This document shows, in pieces, positions 33,343-42,655 of a DNA stretch of 64,000 bases; the stretch's first letter is position 1, and each line of letters begins with the position of its first letter. Source of the stretch: Pseudomonas frederiksbergensis (GTDB taxonomy: Bacteria; Pseudomonadota; Gammaproteobacteria; Pseudomonadales; Pseudomonadaceae); the NCBI RefSeq assembly GCF_017114915.1, contig NZ_JAAUOE010000003.1, positions 124,001 to 188,000 on the forward strand, in the 5' to 3' direction. The notes under the pieces are model-generated. The model ran no database searches. It was not told the DNA's origin and saw only the letters and a list, made by a program, of their open reading frames with translations. Both the position numbers and the translations under genes were made by a program.

Positions 33343-35046
33343 ATGCAGTCGCTCGAGCCGCTGACGATACTGATCGCCGAAGACAGTGCGGCCGACCGTA
33401 TGCTGCTGTCGACTATCGTCCGTCGCCAGGGCCATGAAGTGCTGACGGCCGGTAACGGCGCCGAGGCGGTCGAAGTGTTTCGCTCACAACGACCGCATCT
33501 AGTGCTGATGGACGCCATGATGCCAGTGATGGACGGTTTCGAGGCTGCGCAGCAGATCAAGGCACTGGCGGGGGAAACCCTGGTGCCGATCATCTTTTTG
33601 ACGTCACTGACCGAAAGCGAAGGCCTGGCCCGTTGTCTGGAAGCCGGGGGCGACGACTTTCTGGCAAAGCCTTACAACCAGGTGATTCTCGCCGCCAAGA
33701 TCAAGGCCATGGACCGCTTGCGGCGTTTGCAGGCCACCGTGCTGGAGCAGCGCGACCTGATCGCCAGGCACCATGATTACCTGCTCAACGAGCAGCGCGT
33801 GGCCAAAGCCGTATTCGACAAGGTCGCCCACTCCGGTTGCCTGAGTGCACCGAACATCCGTTACCTGCAATCACCCTATGCGCTGTTCAACGGCGATTTG
33901 TTGCTGGCCGCGTTCACCCCGGCCGGCGACATGCATGTGCTGCTCGGTGATTTCACCGGTCATGGTTTGCCGGCCGCTGTCGGTGCCATGCCTCTGGCCG
34001 AAGTTTTCTATGGCATGACCGCCAAGGGCTATGGCCTGTCCGAAACCCTGCGCGAGATGAACGCCAAGCTCAAACGCATCCTGCCGGTGGACATGTTCTG
34101 CTGTGCGGCCCTGCTGTGCCTGAGCTTTCAGCGAGGTTCGGTGGAGGTCTGGAACGGCGGGATGCCGGACGGTTACCTGCACAGCGTCGCCAGTGGCGAG
34201 CGTACAGCGCTGACGGCACGCCACTTGCCGCTGGGCGTGCTGAGCCCGCAAACTTTCGATGACCGCACCGAGGTATTCCCGATGGCCGTCGGCGATCGGG
34301 TGTTTCTGCTGTCCGACGGGGTGATCGACACCTGCGATGCCAATGAACAGTTGTTTGGCGTAGAGCGATTGGAGCGGGTATTTGCAGCCAATCGTCAGCC
34401 TGATGCGTTGTTCGAAGAGATCGAGCAGGCCTTGCGGGACTTTCGCGGCGAGGCTCGTGATGACGTGAGCATGGTCGAGGTCCGTCTGGTGGAGGCCGCG
34501 CAACTGAGCCCGCCGGTGCCGGTGTATTCCGACAGTGGTCAGTCCTGCCCGCTGGACTGGTCGGTAAGTTTCGAGTTTCGCGCCGCCACCCTCAAACGCT
34601 TCAACCCGCTGCCATACCTGTTGCAATTGCTACTTGAAGTGCACGGCCTGCGGGCCCAGAGTGGCGCGCTTTACAGTGTGCTGGCAGAGCTGTATTCCAA
34701 CGCCCTGGAGCATGGCGTGCTGGGTCTGGATTCAAACCTTAAGCGCGATGCTTCGGGTTTTGCGCGTTATTATCAGCAGCGCAATGCCCGCCTGGACGAA
34801 TTGCGGGACGGCTATGTGCGAGTGCATTTGCAGGTGACGCCAAAAGGCGAGGGCGGTTGCCTGACCGTCCGGGTCGAAGACAGTGGCAAGGGCTTCGATG
34901 TGGCGCGGGTGATGGAGCGTCCGGTCGATGATGTCCGTCTGTCGGGACGTGGCGTCAGTTTGATCCGTCAGTTGAGTCATCGTGCGCGCTGGTCCGATAA
35001 TGGGCGCAGTGCTCACGTGGAGTTTTTCTGGGAGGCTCAAGCATAA
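33343..35046 (+). CDS. hsbR: HsbR-type response regulator: receiver, PP2C phosphatase and anti-sigma kinase domains
   Basis: The 567-residue product has a receiver (1-120) with phospho-Asp57 (LVLMDAMMPVMDGF), a PP2C/SpoIIE domain (about 170-390: GDFTGHGLPAAVGAMPL, LSDGVIDTCDANEQLFG, RDDVSMVEVRL), and a C-terminal HATPase of the anti-sigma kinase type (about 420-565: ELYSNALEHGVLGL, VRVEDSGKGFDV, GRGVSLIRQL). It thus can both phosphorylate and dephosphorylate HsbA depending on its receiver. ATG 33343 is chosen; TTG 33334, overlapping the hsbA stop, is an alternative. Neither has a strong ribosome site, suggesting coupling. Confidence 0.88.
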   Translation: MQSLEPLTILIAEDSAADRMLLSTIVRRQGHEVLTAGNGAEAVEVFRSQRPHLVLMDAMMPVMDGFEAAQQIKALAGETLVPIIFLTSLTESEGLARCLEAGGDDFLAKPYNQVILAAKIKAMDRLRRLQATVLEQRDLIARHHDYLLNEQRVAKAVFDKVAHSGCLSAPNIRYLQSPYALFNGDLLLAAFTPAGDMHVLLGDFTGHGLPAAVGAMPLAEVFYGMTAKGYGLSETLREMNAKLKRILPVDMFCCAALLCLSFQRGSVEVWNGGMPDGYLHSVASGERTALTARHLPLGVLSPQTFDDRTEVFPMAVGDRVFLLSDGVIDTCDANEQLFGVERLERVFAANRQPDALFEEIEQALRDFRGEARDDVSMVEVRLVEAAQLSPPVPVYSDSGQSCPLDWSVSFEFRAATLKRFNPLPYLLQLLLEVHGLRAQSGALYSVLAELYSNALEHGVLGLDSNLKRDASGFARYYQQRNARLDELRDGYVRVHLQVTPKGEGGCLTVRVEDSGKGFDVARVMERPVDDVRLSGRGVSLIRQLSHRARWSDNGRSAHVEFFWEAQA

Positions 35047-35078
35047 TCCCAGGCATTCTTGATCAAAGGAGTGAACAA

Positions 35079-35426
35079 GTGGACAACACACATCTGGATC
35101 GCGACGTGCTGAGCGCGTTGCAAGAAGTTATGGAGGACGGGTATCCAGAATTGCTCGATACCTTTCTCAGCGATTCCGAAGAGCGCTTGAGTCTGCTGCG
35201 TCAGGCTGACGATGCCGATCGGTTAGGCGCCACGGCGCACAGTTTCAAGGGCAGCAGCAGCAACATGGGTGCGACCCGGCTGGCCGAGCTGTGCCATGAA
35301 CTGGAGCAGCGAGCCAAAGATAAAAAGCTCGAAGGTATCGAAGCGCTGGTTGGAGAGATCGACGGCGAATTCGCGATTGTCCGACCGCTTTTCGAGGCTG
35401 AGCGCCAGCGCTCCCTGGCGGAATAA
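35079..35426 (+). CDS. hptB: Histidine phosphotransfer protein HptB
   Basis: A 115-residue Hpt domain with phospho-His54 in TAHSFKGSSSNMGA. In P. aeruginosa HptB receives phosphate from several hybrid kinases (RetS, PA1611 and others) and passes it to HsbR. The start is GTG 35079, preceded by AAAGGAG; no ATG fits. Closes the three-gene hsb unit. Confidence 0.88.
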   Translation: MDNTHLDRDVLSALQEVMEDGYPELLDTFLSDSEERLSLLRQADDADRLGATAHSFKGSSSNMGATRLAELCHELEQRAKDKKLEGIEALVGEIDGEFAIVRPLFEAERQRSLAE

Positions 35427-35435
35427 GACAACAGC

Positions 35436-35463
35436 CGAACGCAGGCTTCGCCAGCTGCTACAG
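35436..35463. repeat. Single REP-like element
   Basis: CGAACGCAGGCTTCGCC followed by AGCTGCTACAG, a shortened relative of the right arm of the doublet at 42585-42620. It lies just after hptB and before the fliK promoter. Confidence 0.6.
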
Positions 35464-35516
35464 ATCGCATTTTACCGCTTAACCGTCCGGCGCTTTTGGC
35501 GGCCAGCGAGCAAAGC

Positions 35517-35531
35517 TGGCTCGACCCTTGC
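35517..35531 (+). promoter_or_regulatory. Sigma-54 promoter of fliK
   Basis: TGGCTCG-ACCC-TTGC, exact GG-N10-GC spacing and one base off consensus in the -24 half; 52 bases before fliK. Confidence 0.82.
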
Positions 35532-35582
35532 AATCAACTCGCTCAACTGTACCTACGATCCCAGTGCAGCGGAGACAGTTCT

Positions 35583-36950
35583 ATGCCCGTTACCCCTAAC
35601 ATTCTTCTTCAGGCCGCCGCTGCGGCCAAGACTCAAGCCGCGTCCGCCAATACTCCGGCGCCGACGGCAGAGCCCGGGGACAAGGCCTCCAGCTTCGCTC
35701 AGGTCTACGCCAATCAGGCGCAGAACAAGCCCTCGGTCATGGTGGACGGATCGGCTAAACCCGCACGCGACAAAGCCACGGACAACACCGGCAAAAAGGA
35801 CGTGAGCGGTGATAAGTCTGCCGCCCCGGAACCGACCGTTGCCGATAGCGGCAAATCCTTGCCCGCCGAAAAACCGGCGCAGACTGACGACAAGACAGCC
35901 AGCGATGACGCACCGGATGCCGCCGAGGCCTCGACACCGGTGGCCGATACCGCGCCTGTCGATCCGGCCCTTGATCCAGCGTTGATGCAAGTGATGCAGC
36001 CGGAGCTGCCGGCCCCCGTGGCTGAAACTCCACCGGGTGTGGTCACTGTGCCGTCAGCCGTTGAAGCACCTGTCACAGCCGCCGTCACCGCGGCAGCGGC
36101 GCAGACTGTTGCGACCGCTGATCCTGATTTCGATCCCGAAGCCGATCCTCTCGATGCACTGCCGGCCGTGCGCATGGCCATGGAACTGGGCGGGCACGTT
36201 TCGGCCGCCAGCCAGGCCCAGCCAAAAGCGACGCCGACCCCGGCTCAAGTCGACGGCGAGCCGACCTCGGCGCAGAACTTTGCCGCGGGCATGGCGAGCA
36301 TGCTCGATGTGCAGGCCGATCAGGACGGCACCAGCCAGGGCGGCGAGAAGGCGTTCAGTGGTCTGATCAATGATGGCCTCAAGGATCTGAAGTCCGCCAG
36401 CAGCGATACCCGTGTCGATGACTTCGCCAACCGTCTGGCGGCGCTGACGCAGGCGGCAACGCCCAAGACAGCCAATGCATTGCCGGTGAACCAGCCGATC
36501 GCCATGCATCAGAGCGGTTGGACCGAAGAGGTGGTCAACCGGGTCATGTACCTGTCCAGCGCCAATCTCAAGGCGGCTGACATCCAGTTGCAACCGGCCG
36601 AGCTGGGACGCCTGGATATTCGGGTGAACATGGTTCCGGATCAGCAGACTCAGGTGACCTTCATGAGCGCCCACCCAAGCGTTCGCGAAGCACTCGACGG
36701 ACAAATGCATCGCCTGCGTGACATGTTCGCGCAGCAGGGCATGGGCCAGGTCGACGTCAACGTTTCCGATCAGTCCCGTGGCTGGCAGGGCCAGGGTCAG
36801 GAACAGGCTCAACAGGGCCAGGGTGGGCGCGCCAATGCCAGTGGCGGTCGCCTCGATTCCGTCGATGAAGAACTTCCCGCGACTGTCGCTGAAGTAGCCG
36901 CCAACACCACCAGCGTGATCGGCACCAGCGCCGTCGACTACTACGCCTGA
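35583..36950 (+). CDS. fliK: Flagellar hook-length control protein FliK
   Basis: Secreted ruler that measures the hook and switches export specificity through FlhB. The 455-residue product is Ala/Pro/Thr/Asp rich and low-complexity up to about residue 300. The conserved Flg_hook domain follows at about 330-420 (LQPAELGRLDIRVNMV, THP-like AHPSVREALDGQMHRLRDMF) and then a Gln/Gly-rich tail. ATG 35583 follows GCGGAGA; the frame runs further upstream without conservation. Flanked by a REP doublet downstream. Confidence 0.94.
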   Translation: MPVTPNILLQAAAAAKTQAASANTPAPTAEPGDKASSFAQVYANQAQNKPSVMVDGSAKPARDKATDNTGKKDVSGDKSAAPEPTVADSGKSLPAEKPAQTDDKTASDDAPDAAEASTPVADTAPVDPALDPALMQVMQPELPAPVAETPPGVVTVPSAVEAPVTAAVTAAAAQTVATADPDFDPEADPLDALPAVRMAMELGGHVSAASQAQPKATPTPAQVDGEPTSAQNFAAGMASMLDVQADQDGTSQGGEKAFSGLINDGLKDLKSASSDTRVDDFANRLAALTQAATPKTANALPVNQPIAMHQSGWTEEVVNRVMYLSSANLKAADIQLQPAELGRLDIRVNMVPDQQTQVTFMSAHPSVREALDGQMHRLRDMFAQQGMGQVDVNVSDQSRGWQGQGQEQAQQGQGGRANASGGRLDSVDEELPATVAEVAANTTSVIGTSAVDYYA

Positions 36951-36957
36951 TTCCCCT

Positions 36958-37047
36958 TGTAGGAGCTGGCTTGCCAGCGAAGACGGTGTGTCAGCCAATA
37001 CACCTATCGACTGACACACCGCCTTCGCCGGCAAGCCAGCTCCTACA
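36958..37047. repeat. REP doublet (REPIN) between fliK and fliL
   Basis: Two 37-base arms, 36958-36994 and 37011-37047, are inverted copies matching at 35 of 37 positions around a 16-base spacer. The arms begin TGTAGGAGCTGGCTTGCC, the widespread P. fluorescens REP core. The large cruciform would also act on fliK mRNA 3' end. The fliL -24 element starts at the next base. Confidence 0.93.
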
Positions 37048-37062
37048 TGGCATAACACTTGC
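37048..37062 (+). promoter_or_regulatory. Sigma-54 promoter of fliLMNOPQR-flhB
   Basis: TGGCATA-ACAC-TTGC, exact spacing; it abuts the end of the REP doublet and lies 52 bases before fliL. Confidence 0.75.
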
Positions 37063-37113
37063 TCTTGCCTTGCCGTGCGACTGTGAAAACCCGATTAGTG
37101 ACGGATTATTGGC

Positions 37114-37614
37114 ATGGCGAAGAGCGAAGCAGTAGTAAAAGACCCCGCAACCAAAGGCAAAATCAAGCTGATCATTGTGATCGTCGTGGCCCTGCTGCTG
37201 GCGATCGGCTTGTCCGTGGGGGCGACCTGGTACTTCATGCACAGCGCCCAGAGCAAACCTGCCGCCGCGGCTGAAACCGCTGTGGTCGGCAAGCAGCCGG
37301 CGATCTTCGAGCCCATGGCTCCGGCCTTCGTGGCCAACTACACGCAGAACGGACGTCAGCGCTACATGCAGGTGAGCATCACCATGCTGGGTCGCAATCA
37401 GGCTGATCTGGACGCGCTCAAAGTCCACATGCCGGTGATCCGCAATAACCTGGTCATGTTGTTTTCCGGTCAGGATTTCGCCGCGCTGGCGACCCCGGTC
37501 GGCCAGGAGATGTTGCGTCAGAAAGCCACAGCCAGCGTCCAGGAAGTGGCGCAGAAAGAGCTGGGCAAAGTGGTGATCGAACAGTTGCTTTTCACTAATT
37601 TCGTACTGCAGTAG
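37114..37614 (+). CDS. fliL: Flagellar basal body-associated protein FliL
   Basis: Single-pass inner-membrane protein that supports stator function. In 166 residues, a lysine-rich cytoplasmic tail is followed by a membrane helix (about 21-43, LIIVIVVALLLAIGLSVG) and a periplasmic stomatin-like domain ending ELGKVVIEQLLFTNFVLQ. The start has no clear Shine-Dalgarno sequence. Confidence 0.95.
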   Translation: MAKSEAVVKDPATKGKIKLIIVIVVALLLAIGLSVGATWYFMHSAQSKPAAAAETAVVGKQPAIFEPMAPAFVANYTQNGRQRYMQVSITMLGRNQADLDALKVHMPVIRNNLVMLFSGQDFAALATPVGQEMLRQKATASVQEVAQKELGKVVIEQLLFTNFVLQ

Positions 37615-37623
37615 GAACACGAC

Positions 37624-38592
37624 ATGGCCGTGCAGGACCTGCTGTCCCAGGATGAGATCGATGCGCTGTTGCATGGCGTCGACGATGGTCTGGTACAGAC
37701 CGATAACGCTGCTGACCCCGGCAGTGTCAAAAGCTACGACCTGACCAGCCAGGATCGCATCGTCCGCGGACGCATGCCGACCCTGGAGATGATCAACGAA
37801 CGTTTCGCCCGCTACACCCGCATCAGCATGTTCAACATGCTGCGCCGCTCGGCGGACGTTGCCGTCGGTGGCGTGCAGGTGATGAAGTTCGGCGAATACG
37901 TGCACTCGCTGTACGTGCCGACCAGCCTCAACCTGGTCAAGATCAAGCCGCTGCGTGGCACGGCGCTGTTCATCCTTGACGCCAAACTGGTGTTCAAGCT
38001 GGTGGACAACTTCTTCGGCGGCGACGGCCGTCACGCGAAGATCGAAGGGCGTGAATTCACCCCCACCGAACTGCGTGTGGTGCGCATGGTGCTGGAGCAG
38101 GCCTTCGTCGATTTGAAGGAAGCCTGGCAGGCGATCATGGAAGTGAACTTCGAGTACATCAACTCGGAAGTGAACCCGGCCATGGCCAACATCGTCGGCC
38201 CGAGCGAAGCCGTTGTGGTGTCGACGTTCCACATCGAGCTCGATGGCGGTGGCGGCGACCTGCACGTGACCATGCCGTACTCGATGATCGAGCCGGTGCG
38301 CGAAATGCTCGATGCCGGTTTCCAGTCGGACCTCGACGATCAGGACGAGCGCTGGGTCAATGCCCTGCGCCAGGACGTGCTCGACGTCGATGTGCCGATC
38401 GGTGCGACTGTCGCCCGCCGCCAGCTGAAGCTGCGCGACATCCTGCACATGCAGCCGGGTGATGTGATTCCGGTGGAAATGCCGGAAGACATGATCATGC
38501 GCGCCAACGGTGTGCCGGCCTTCAAGGTCAAGATGGGCTCGCACAAAGGCAACCTCGCGTTGCAAGTGATCGAGCCGATCGAGCGTCGCTGA
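37624..38592 (+). CDS. fliM: Flagellar motor switch protein FliM
   Basis: C-ring protein that binds CheY-P through the N-terminal LLSQDEIDALLHGV and carries a CheC-like middle domain and a SpoA C-terminal domain (LRDILHMQPGDVIPVEMPED). 322 residues, normal length. Confidence 0.98.
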   Translation: MAVQDLLSQDEIDALLHGVDDGLVQTDNAADPGSVKSYDLTSQDRIVRGRMPTLEMINERFARYTRISMFNMLRRSADVAVGGVQVMKFGEYVHSLYVPTSLNLVKIKPLRGTALFILDAKLVFKLVDNFFGGDGRHAKIEGREFTPTELRVVRMVLEQAFVDLKEAWQAIMEVNFEYINSEVNPAMANIVGPSEAVVVSTFHIELDGGGGDLHVTMPYSMIEPVREMLDAGFQSDLDDQDERWVNALRQDVLDVDVPIGATVARRQLKLRDILHMQPGDVIPVEMPEDMIMRANGVPAFKVKMGSHKGNLALQVIEPIERR

Positions 38593-38644
38593 CCGGCGCT
38601 CATACCCCTACGCCTTTAACTGAATTGTTGCCCGCCGAGGACAA

Positions 38645-39106
38645 ATGATGAACGACGATATGAACGCCCAGGACGACCAGGCTCTGGCCGACGAGTGGGC
38701 TGCGGCCCTGGAAGAAACCGGTGACGCCGGGCAGGCCGACATCGATGCGCTGCTGGCGGCCGATGCCGGTACGTCGAGCTCCAACCGTCTGCCGATGGAA
38801 GAGTTCGGCAGCGTTCCCAAGAGCAATGAGCACGTGACGCTGGACGGTCCGAACCTGGACGTGATCCTCGACATCCCGGTGTCGATTTCCATGGAAGTGG
38901 GCAGCACCGACATCAACATCCGCAACCTGCTGCAACTCAACCAGGGGTCGGTGATCGAGCTCGATCGTCTGGCCGGCGAACCGCTGGACGTGCTGGTCAA
39001 CGGCACGCTCATTGCTCACGGCGAAGTGGTGGTGGTCAACGAGAAGTTCGGCATCCGCCTGACCGACGTGATCAGCCCAAGTGAACGCATCAAGAAGTTG
39101 CGCTGA
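38645..39106 (+). CDS. fliN: Flagellar motor switch protein FliN
   Basis: Base of the C-ring and docking site for FliH. The 153-residue product has an acidic N-terminal extension followed by the SpoA domain (ILDIPVSISMEVGS, GSVIELDRLAGEPLDVLVNG, GIRLTDVISPSERIKKL). ATG 38645 follows GAGGACAA; ATG 38648 is an alternative. Confidence 0.97.
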   Translation: MMNDDMNAQDDQALADEWAAALEETGDAGQADIDALLAADAGTSSSNRLPMEEFGSVPKSNEHVTLDGPNLDVILDIPVSISMEVGSTDINIRNLLQLNQGSVIELDRLAGEPLDVLVNGTLIAHGEVVVVNEKFGIRLTDVISPSERIKKLR

Positions 39107-39550
39107 GTGAACAAGGTGCTAGCGGGCCTGCTGGCCTTGCCATTCAGTGTGCTGGCGGCGGAGCCGGTGACGACTGCTGCAACAGCGGCGCCAGCCGTCA
39201 GCAGTGGTGTGGCCGGGCAATTGACGCAATTGGTGTTCGGCCTGCTGCTGGTGCTGGGGTTGATTTTCTTCCTTGCCTGGCTGCTGCGCCGGGTCCAGCA
39301 GGCCGGACCGGCCGGCAAGGGGCAGGTGATCGAGCTGATCGGTTCCCGGGCCCTTGGCCCCCGTGACCGTTTGATGTTGGTGCAAGTGGGCAACGAGCAA
39401 ATTCTGCTCGGCCTGAGCCCCGGCACCATCACCGCGTTGCATGTGCTCAAGGAGCCGGTGCAAGTGGCGAGCGGGACTGAAAAAGCGACCCCGGAGTTTG
39501 CCCAGCGCCTGTTGGAGCTGTTGGGCAAGGATCAGAAGGATAAGAAGTAA
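39107..39550 (+). CDS. fliO: Flagellar export protein FliO
   Basis: Assembly factor for the FliP ring. The 147-residue product has an N-terminal hydrophobic segment resembling a signal ([16 protein letters not shown]), a membrane helix ([19 protein letters not shown]) and a cytoplasmic domain ([19 protein letters not shown]). GTG 39107 abuts the fliN stop. Overlaps fliP by one base. Confidence 0.93.
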   Translation: MNKVLAGLLALPFSVLAAEPVTTAATAAPAVSSGVAGQLTQLVFGLLLVLGLIFFLAWLLRRVQQAGPAGKGQVIELIGSRALGPRDRLMLVQVGNEQILLGLSPGTITALHVLKEPVQVASGTEKATPEFAQRLLELLGKDQKDKK

Positions 39551-40308
39551 TGGGTGCGCTACGCATCGTCTTGACGCTGGCCCTGATGCTGGCCGCGCCG
39601 CTGGCGTTCGCCGCCGATCCGTTGTCGATCCCGGCGATCACGTTGGGCACCAACGCCGAAGGCGCGCAGGAATACTCGGTCAGCCTGCAAATCCTGTTGA
39701 TCATGACGGCGCTGAGTTTCATCCCGGCGTTCGTCATGCTGATGACCAGTTTCACCCGGATCATCATCGTTTTCTCGATCCTGCGTCAGGCCCTGGGCTT
39801 GCAGCAGACACCGTCGAACCAGATCCTCACCGGCATGGCGTTGTTCCTCACGATGTTCATCATGGCGCCGGTATTCGATCGGGTGAATCAGGATGCCTTA
39901 CAACCTTATCTGGCGGAAAAACTCACCGCTCAGGATGCCGTGGCCAAGGCCCAGGTGCCGATCAAGGACTTCATGCTGGCCCAGACTCGCAGCAGTGATC
40001 TGGAGCTGTTCATGCGCCTGTCCAAGCGCACCGACATCGCTTCGCCGGAACAGGCACCGCTAACGATTCTGGTGCCGGCCTTCGTGACCTCCGAGCTGAA
40101 AACCGCGTTCCAGATCGGCTTCATGATTTTCATTCCGTTCCTGATCATCGACCTGGTGGTGGCCAGTGTGCTGATGGCCATGGGGATGATGATGCTCTCG
40201 CCACTGATCATTTCCCTGCCGTTCAAAATCATGCTGTTCGTGCTGGTGGATGGCTGGGCGTTGATCATCGGCACGTTGGCCAGCAGCTTCGGCGGCGTTT
40301 CACCATGA
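39550..40308 (+). CDS. fliP: Flagellar export gate protein FliP
   Basis: Core of the FliP5Q4R1 export gate. The 252-residue product has a cleavable signal ([15 protein letters not shown]), then the conserved [20 protein letters not shown] and the C-terminal [20 protein letters not shown]. Ends overlapping fliQ. Confidence 0.98.
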   Translation: MGALRIVLTLALMLAAPLAFAADPLSIPAITLGTNAEGAQEYSVSLQILLIMTALSFIPAFVMLMTSFTRIIIVFSILRQALGLQQTPSNQILTGMALFLTMFIMAPVFDRVNQDALQPYLAEKLTAQDAVAKAQVPIKDFMLAQTRSSDLELFMRLSKRTDIASPEQAPLTILVPAFVTSELKTAFQIGFMIFIPFLIIDLVVASVLMAMGMMMLSPLIISLPFKIMLFVLVDGWALIIGTLASSFGGVSP

Positions 40309-40574
40309 CGCCCGAAGTTGCCGTAGACATCTTTCGCGAAGCGCTGTGGCTGACCACCATGATGGTCGCCGTGCTGGTGATTCCGAGCTTGCTGGTGGGG
40401 CTGTTGGTGGCGATGTTCCAGGCGGCCACCCAGATCAACGAACAGACCTTGAGCTTCCTGCCGCGTCTGCTGGTGATGCTGGTGACACTAATCGTTGCCG
40501 GCCCGTGGCTGGTGCAGACGTTCATGGAATACATCCTGCAGCTGTACCACAGCATTCCTCAGGTCATCGGTTAA
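40305..40574 (+). CDS. fliQ: Flagellar export gate protein FliQ
   Basis: An 89-residue protein with two membrane helices ([20 protein letters not shown] and a second around [14 protein letters not shown]) and the conserved [14 protein letters not shown] between them. ATGA overlap with fliP. Confidence 0.97.
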   Translation: MTPEVAVDIFREALWLTTMMVAVLVIPSLLVGLLVAMFQAATQINEQTLSFLPRLLVMLVTLIVAGPWLVQTFMEYILQLYHSIPQVIG

Positions 40575-40577
40575 GCC

Positions 40578-41360
40578 ATGTCGCTGTTGCAACTGACCGA
40601 TACCCAGATCAGCACCTGGGTGGCAACGTTCATGTTGCCGCTGTTTCGCATCGGTTCGTTGCTGATGGTCATGCCGATTTTCGGCACGACGCTGGTGTCT
40701 ACGCGCATCCGCCTGTATTTCGCGCTGGCGATCACTTTCGTGATTGCCCCGGGTCTGCCACCGATGCCGCCGGTCAACGCGCTGGACCTGAGCGCTCTGC
40801 TGCTGATTGCCGAGCAGATCATCATCGGCGCAGTCCTCGGCTTCTCCTTGCAACTGTTCTTTCAGGCGTTCGTGGTGGCGGGGCAGATCGTCGCGATCCA
40901 GATGGGCATGGGCTTCGCCTCGATGGTCGACCCTACGAACGGCGTGTCGGTGGCGGTGATCGGGCAGTTTTTCACCATGCTGGTGACGCTGCTGTTCCTG
41001 TCGATGAACGGCCACCTGGTGGTGTTCGAAGTCCTCAGTGAAAGCTTCACCACGCTGCCAGTCGGTGGCGGGTTGATGGTCAATCATTTCTGGGAGCTGG
41101 CCGGTAAGCTCGGCTGGGTACTCGGTGCGGCGCTGCTGCTGGTGTTGCCGGCGATCACCGCGTTGCTGGTGGTCAACATTGCCTTTGGCGTGATGACCCG
41201 GGCGGCGCCGCAGCTGAACATCTTCTCGATCGGCTTCCCGCTGACCCTGGTGCTCGGCCTGTTCATCGTCTGGGTCGGCCTGGCGGACATTCTCAACCAG
41301 TATCAACCGCTGGCCGCCGAGGCCTTGCAGTTGTTACGCGAACTGGCGAAGGCGCGCTGA
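40578..41360 (+). CDS. fliR: Flagellar export gate protein FliR
   Basis: A 260-residue multi-pass protein (about six helices). It carries FRIGSLLMVMPIFGT near the N-terminus, GFSLQLFFQAFVVAGQIVAIQMGMGFA in two conserved pieces, and MTRAAPQLNIFSIGFPLTL, which is diagnostic for FliR/SctT. Three bases after fliQ, four before flhB. Confidence 0.97.
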   Translation: MSLLQLTDTQISTWVATFMLPLFRIGSLLMVMPIFGTTLVSTRIRLYFALAITFVIAPGLPPMPPVNALDLSALLLIAEQIIIGAVLGFSLQLFFQAFVVAGQIVAIQMGMGFASMVDPTNGVSVAVIGQFFTMLVTLLFLSMNGHLVVFEVLSESFTTLPVGGGLMVNHFWELAGKLGWVLGAALLLVLPAITALLVVNIAFGVMTRAAPQLNIFSIGFPLTLVLGLFIVWVGLADILNQYQPLAAEALQLLRELAKAR

Positions 41361-41363
41361 GTC

Positions 41364-42503
41364 ATGGCTGAGAGCGAAAGCGGTCAGGACAAAACAGAAG
41401 ACCCCACGGAGAAACGTAAAAAGGACTCCCGGGAGAAGGGTGAGATTGCGCGCTCCAAAGAGCTCAACACCCTGGCGGTCATGCTTGCCGGCGCCGGTGC
41501 ATTGCTGATTTTCGGTGGCGCCCTGGCCCTGGATTTGATGGAGCTGATGCGCATGAACTTCTCGCTCTCGCGCGAGGTGATTCTGGATCAGCGCTCCATG
41601 GGCACCTATCTGCTGCACTCGGGGCAGATCGCGCTGTTGTCGATTCAGCCAGTGATGATCACGTTGTTGCTGGCCGCGCTGATTGGCCCGATCTCCCTGG
41701 GCGGTTGGCTGTTCGCCGCCGGCTCCATGGCGCCCAAGTTCAGTCGCATGAACCCTGGAGCGGGTCTGAAGCGGATGTTCTCGGCCAAGGCGCTGGTGGA
41801 ATTGCTCAAGGCCCTGGCCAAGTTTTTCATCGTGTTGTTCGTGGCGTTGGCGGTCTTGTCGTCAGACATCGACGATCTGCTGCGCATTGCCCACGAGCCG
41901 TTGGACATGGCGATCATTCATAGCCTGCAAGTGGTCGGCTGGAGCACCTTGTGGATGGCGTGCGGGCTGATCATCATCGCGTTGGTCGACGTGCCGGTGC
42001 AGCTCTGGGAAAGCCACAAGAAACTGCTGATGACCAAGCAGGAAGTGCGCGACGAGCACAAGGATCAGGAAGGGCGACCGGAGGTCAAACAACGCATTCG
42101 CCAGTTGCAGCGCGAGATGTCGCAGCGACGAATGATGGCCGCGATCCCCGATGCCGACGTGGTCATCACCAACCCGACCCACTACGCCGTGGCGCTCAAG
42201 TACGATCCCGACAAGGGCAATGCGCCGGTGCTGTTGGCCAAGGGCAGCGATTTCCTCGCGTTGAAGATCCGCGAAATCGCTGTGGCCAACCAAGTCATGC
42301 TCCTCGAATCGCCGGCCCTGGCGCGTTCGATCTACTACTCCACCGAGCTGGAGCAGGAAATCCCCGGCGGGCTGTATCTGGCGGTCGCCCAGGTACTGGC
42401 CTACGTCTACCAGATCCGCCAATACCGCGCCGGCAAGGGCAAGCGACCGGATCCGCTCAAGGACGATTTGCCGATTCCAGCGGATTTGCGGCGCGATTCC
42501 TGA
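41364..42503 (+). CDS. flhB: Export apparatus substrate-specificity switch FlhB
   Basis: The 379-residue product has a cytoplasmic N-terminus (KTEDPTEKRKKDSREKGEIA), four membrane helices and the autocleaving C-terminal domain with Asn270-Pro-Thr-His (VVITNPTHYAVAL). Cleavage between Asn270 and Pro271 allows the switch from hook to filament export under FliK control. Last gene of the fliL operon; followed by a REP doublet. Confidence 0.98.
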   Translation: MAESESGQDKTEDPTEKRKKDSREKGEIARSKELNTLAVMLAGAGALLIFGGALALDLMELMRMNFSLSREVILDQRSMGTYLLHSGQIALLSIQPVMITLLLAALIGPISLGGWLFAAGSMAPKFSRMNPGAGLKRMFSAKALVELLKALAKFFIVLFVALAVLSSDIDDLLRIAHEPLDMAIIHSLQVVGWSTLWMACGLIIIALVDVPVQLWESHKKLLMTKQEVRDEHKDQEGRPEVKQRIRQLQREMSQRRMMAAIPDADVVITNPTHYAVALKYDPDKGNAPVLLAKGSDFLALKIREIAVANQVMLLESPALARSIYYSTELEQEIPGGLYLAVAQVLAYVYQIRQYRAGKGKRPDPLKDDLPIPADLRRDS

Positions 42504-42508
42504 TCGCA

Positions 42509-42620
42509 CCTGTAGCAGCTGCCGAGCCTGCGAGGCCGCGTTCGAGGACGAAGTCCTCGCAAAGGTTTACGACTGCTGCGCAGCCGAACGCAGCCTCGCA
42601 GGCTCGGCAGCTGCTACAGG
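42509..42620. repeat. REP doublet between flhB and flhA
   Basis: Arms 42509-42544 and 42585-42620 are inverted copies identical at 35 of 36 positions (core GTAGCAGCTGCCGAGCC). An extra perfect hairpin CGAGGAC-GAA-GTCCTCG (42543-42559) lies in the spacer. Its core differs from the doublet at 36958, so two REP classes occur in this cluster. Confidence 0.93.
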
Positions 42621-42655
42621 ACTCAAAACACCTCATTTCGCACCCCGGCAAAAGT

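Noticed and set aside
42509..42620. CRISPR or attachment-site interpretation of the inverted repeats
   Set aside because: Only two inverted arms per locus and no regular spacers; they fit REP doublets.
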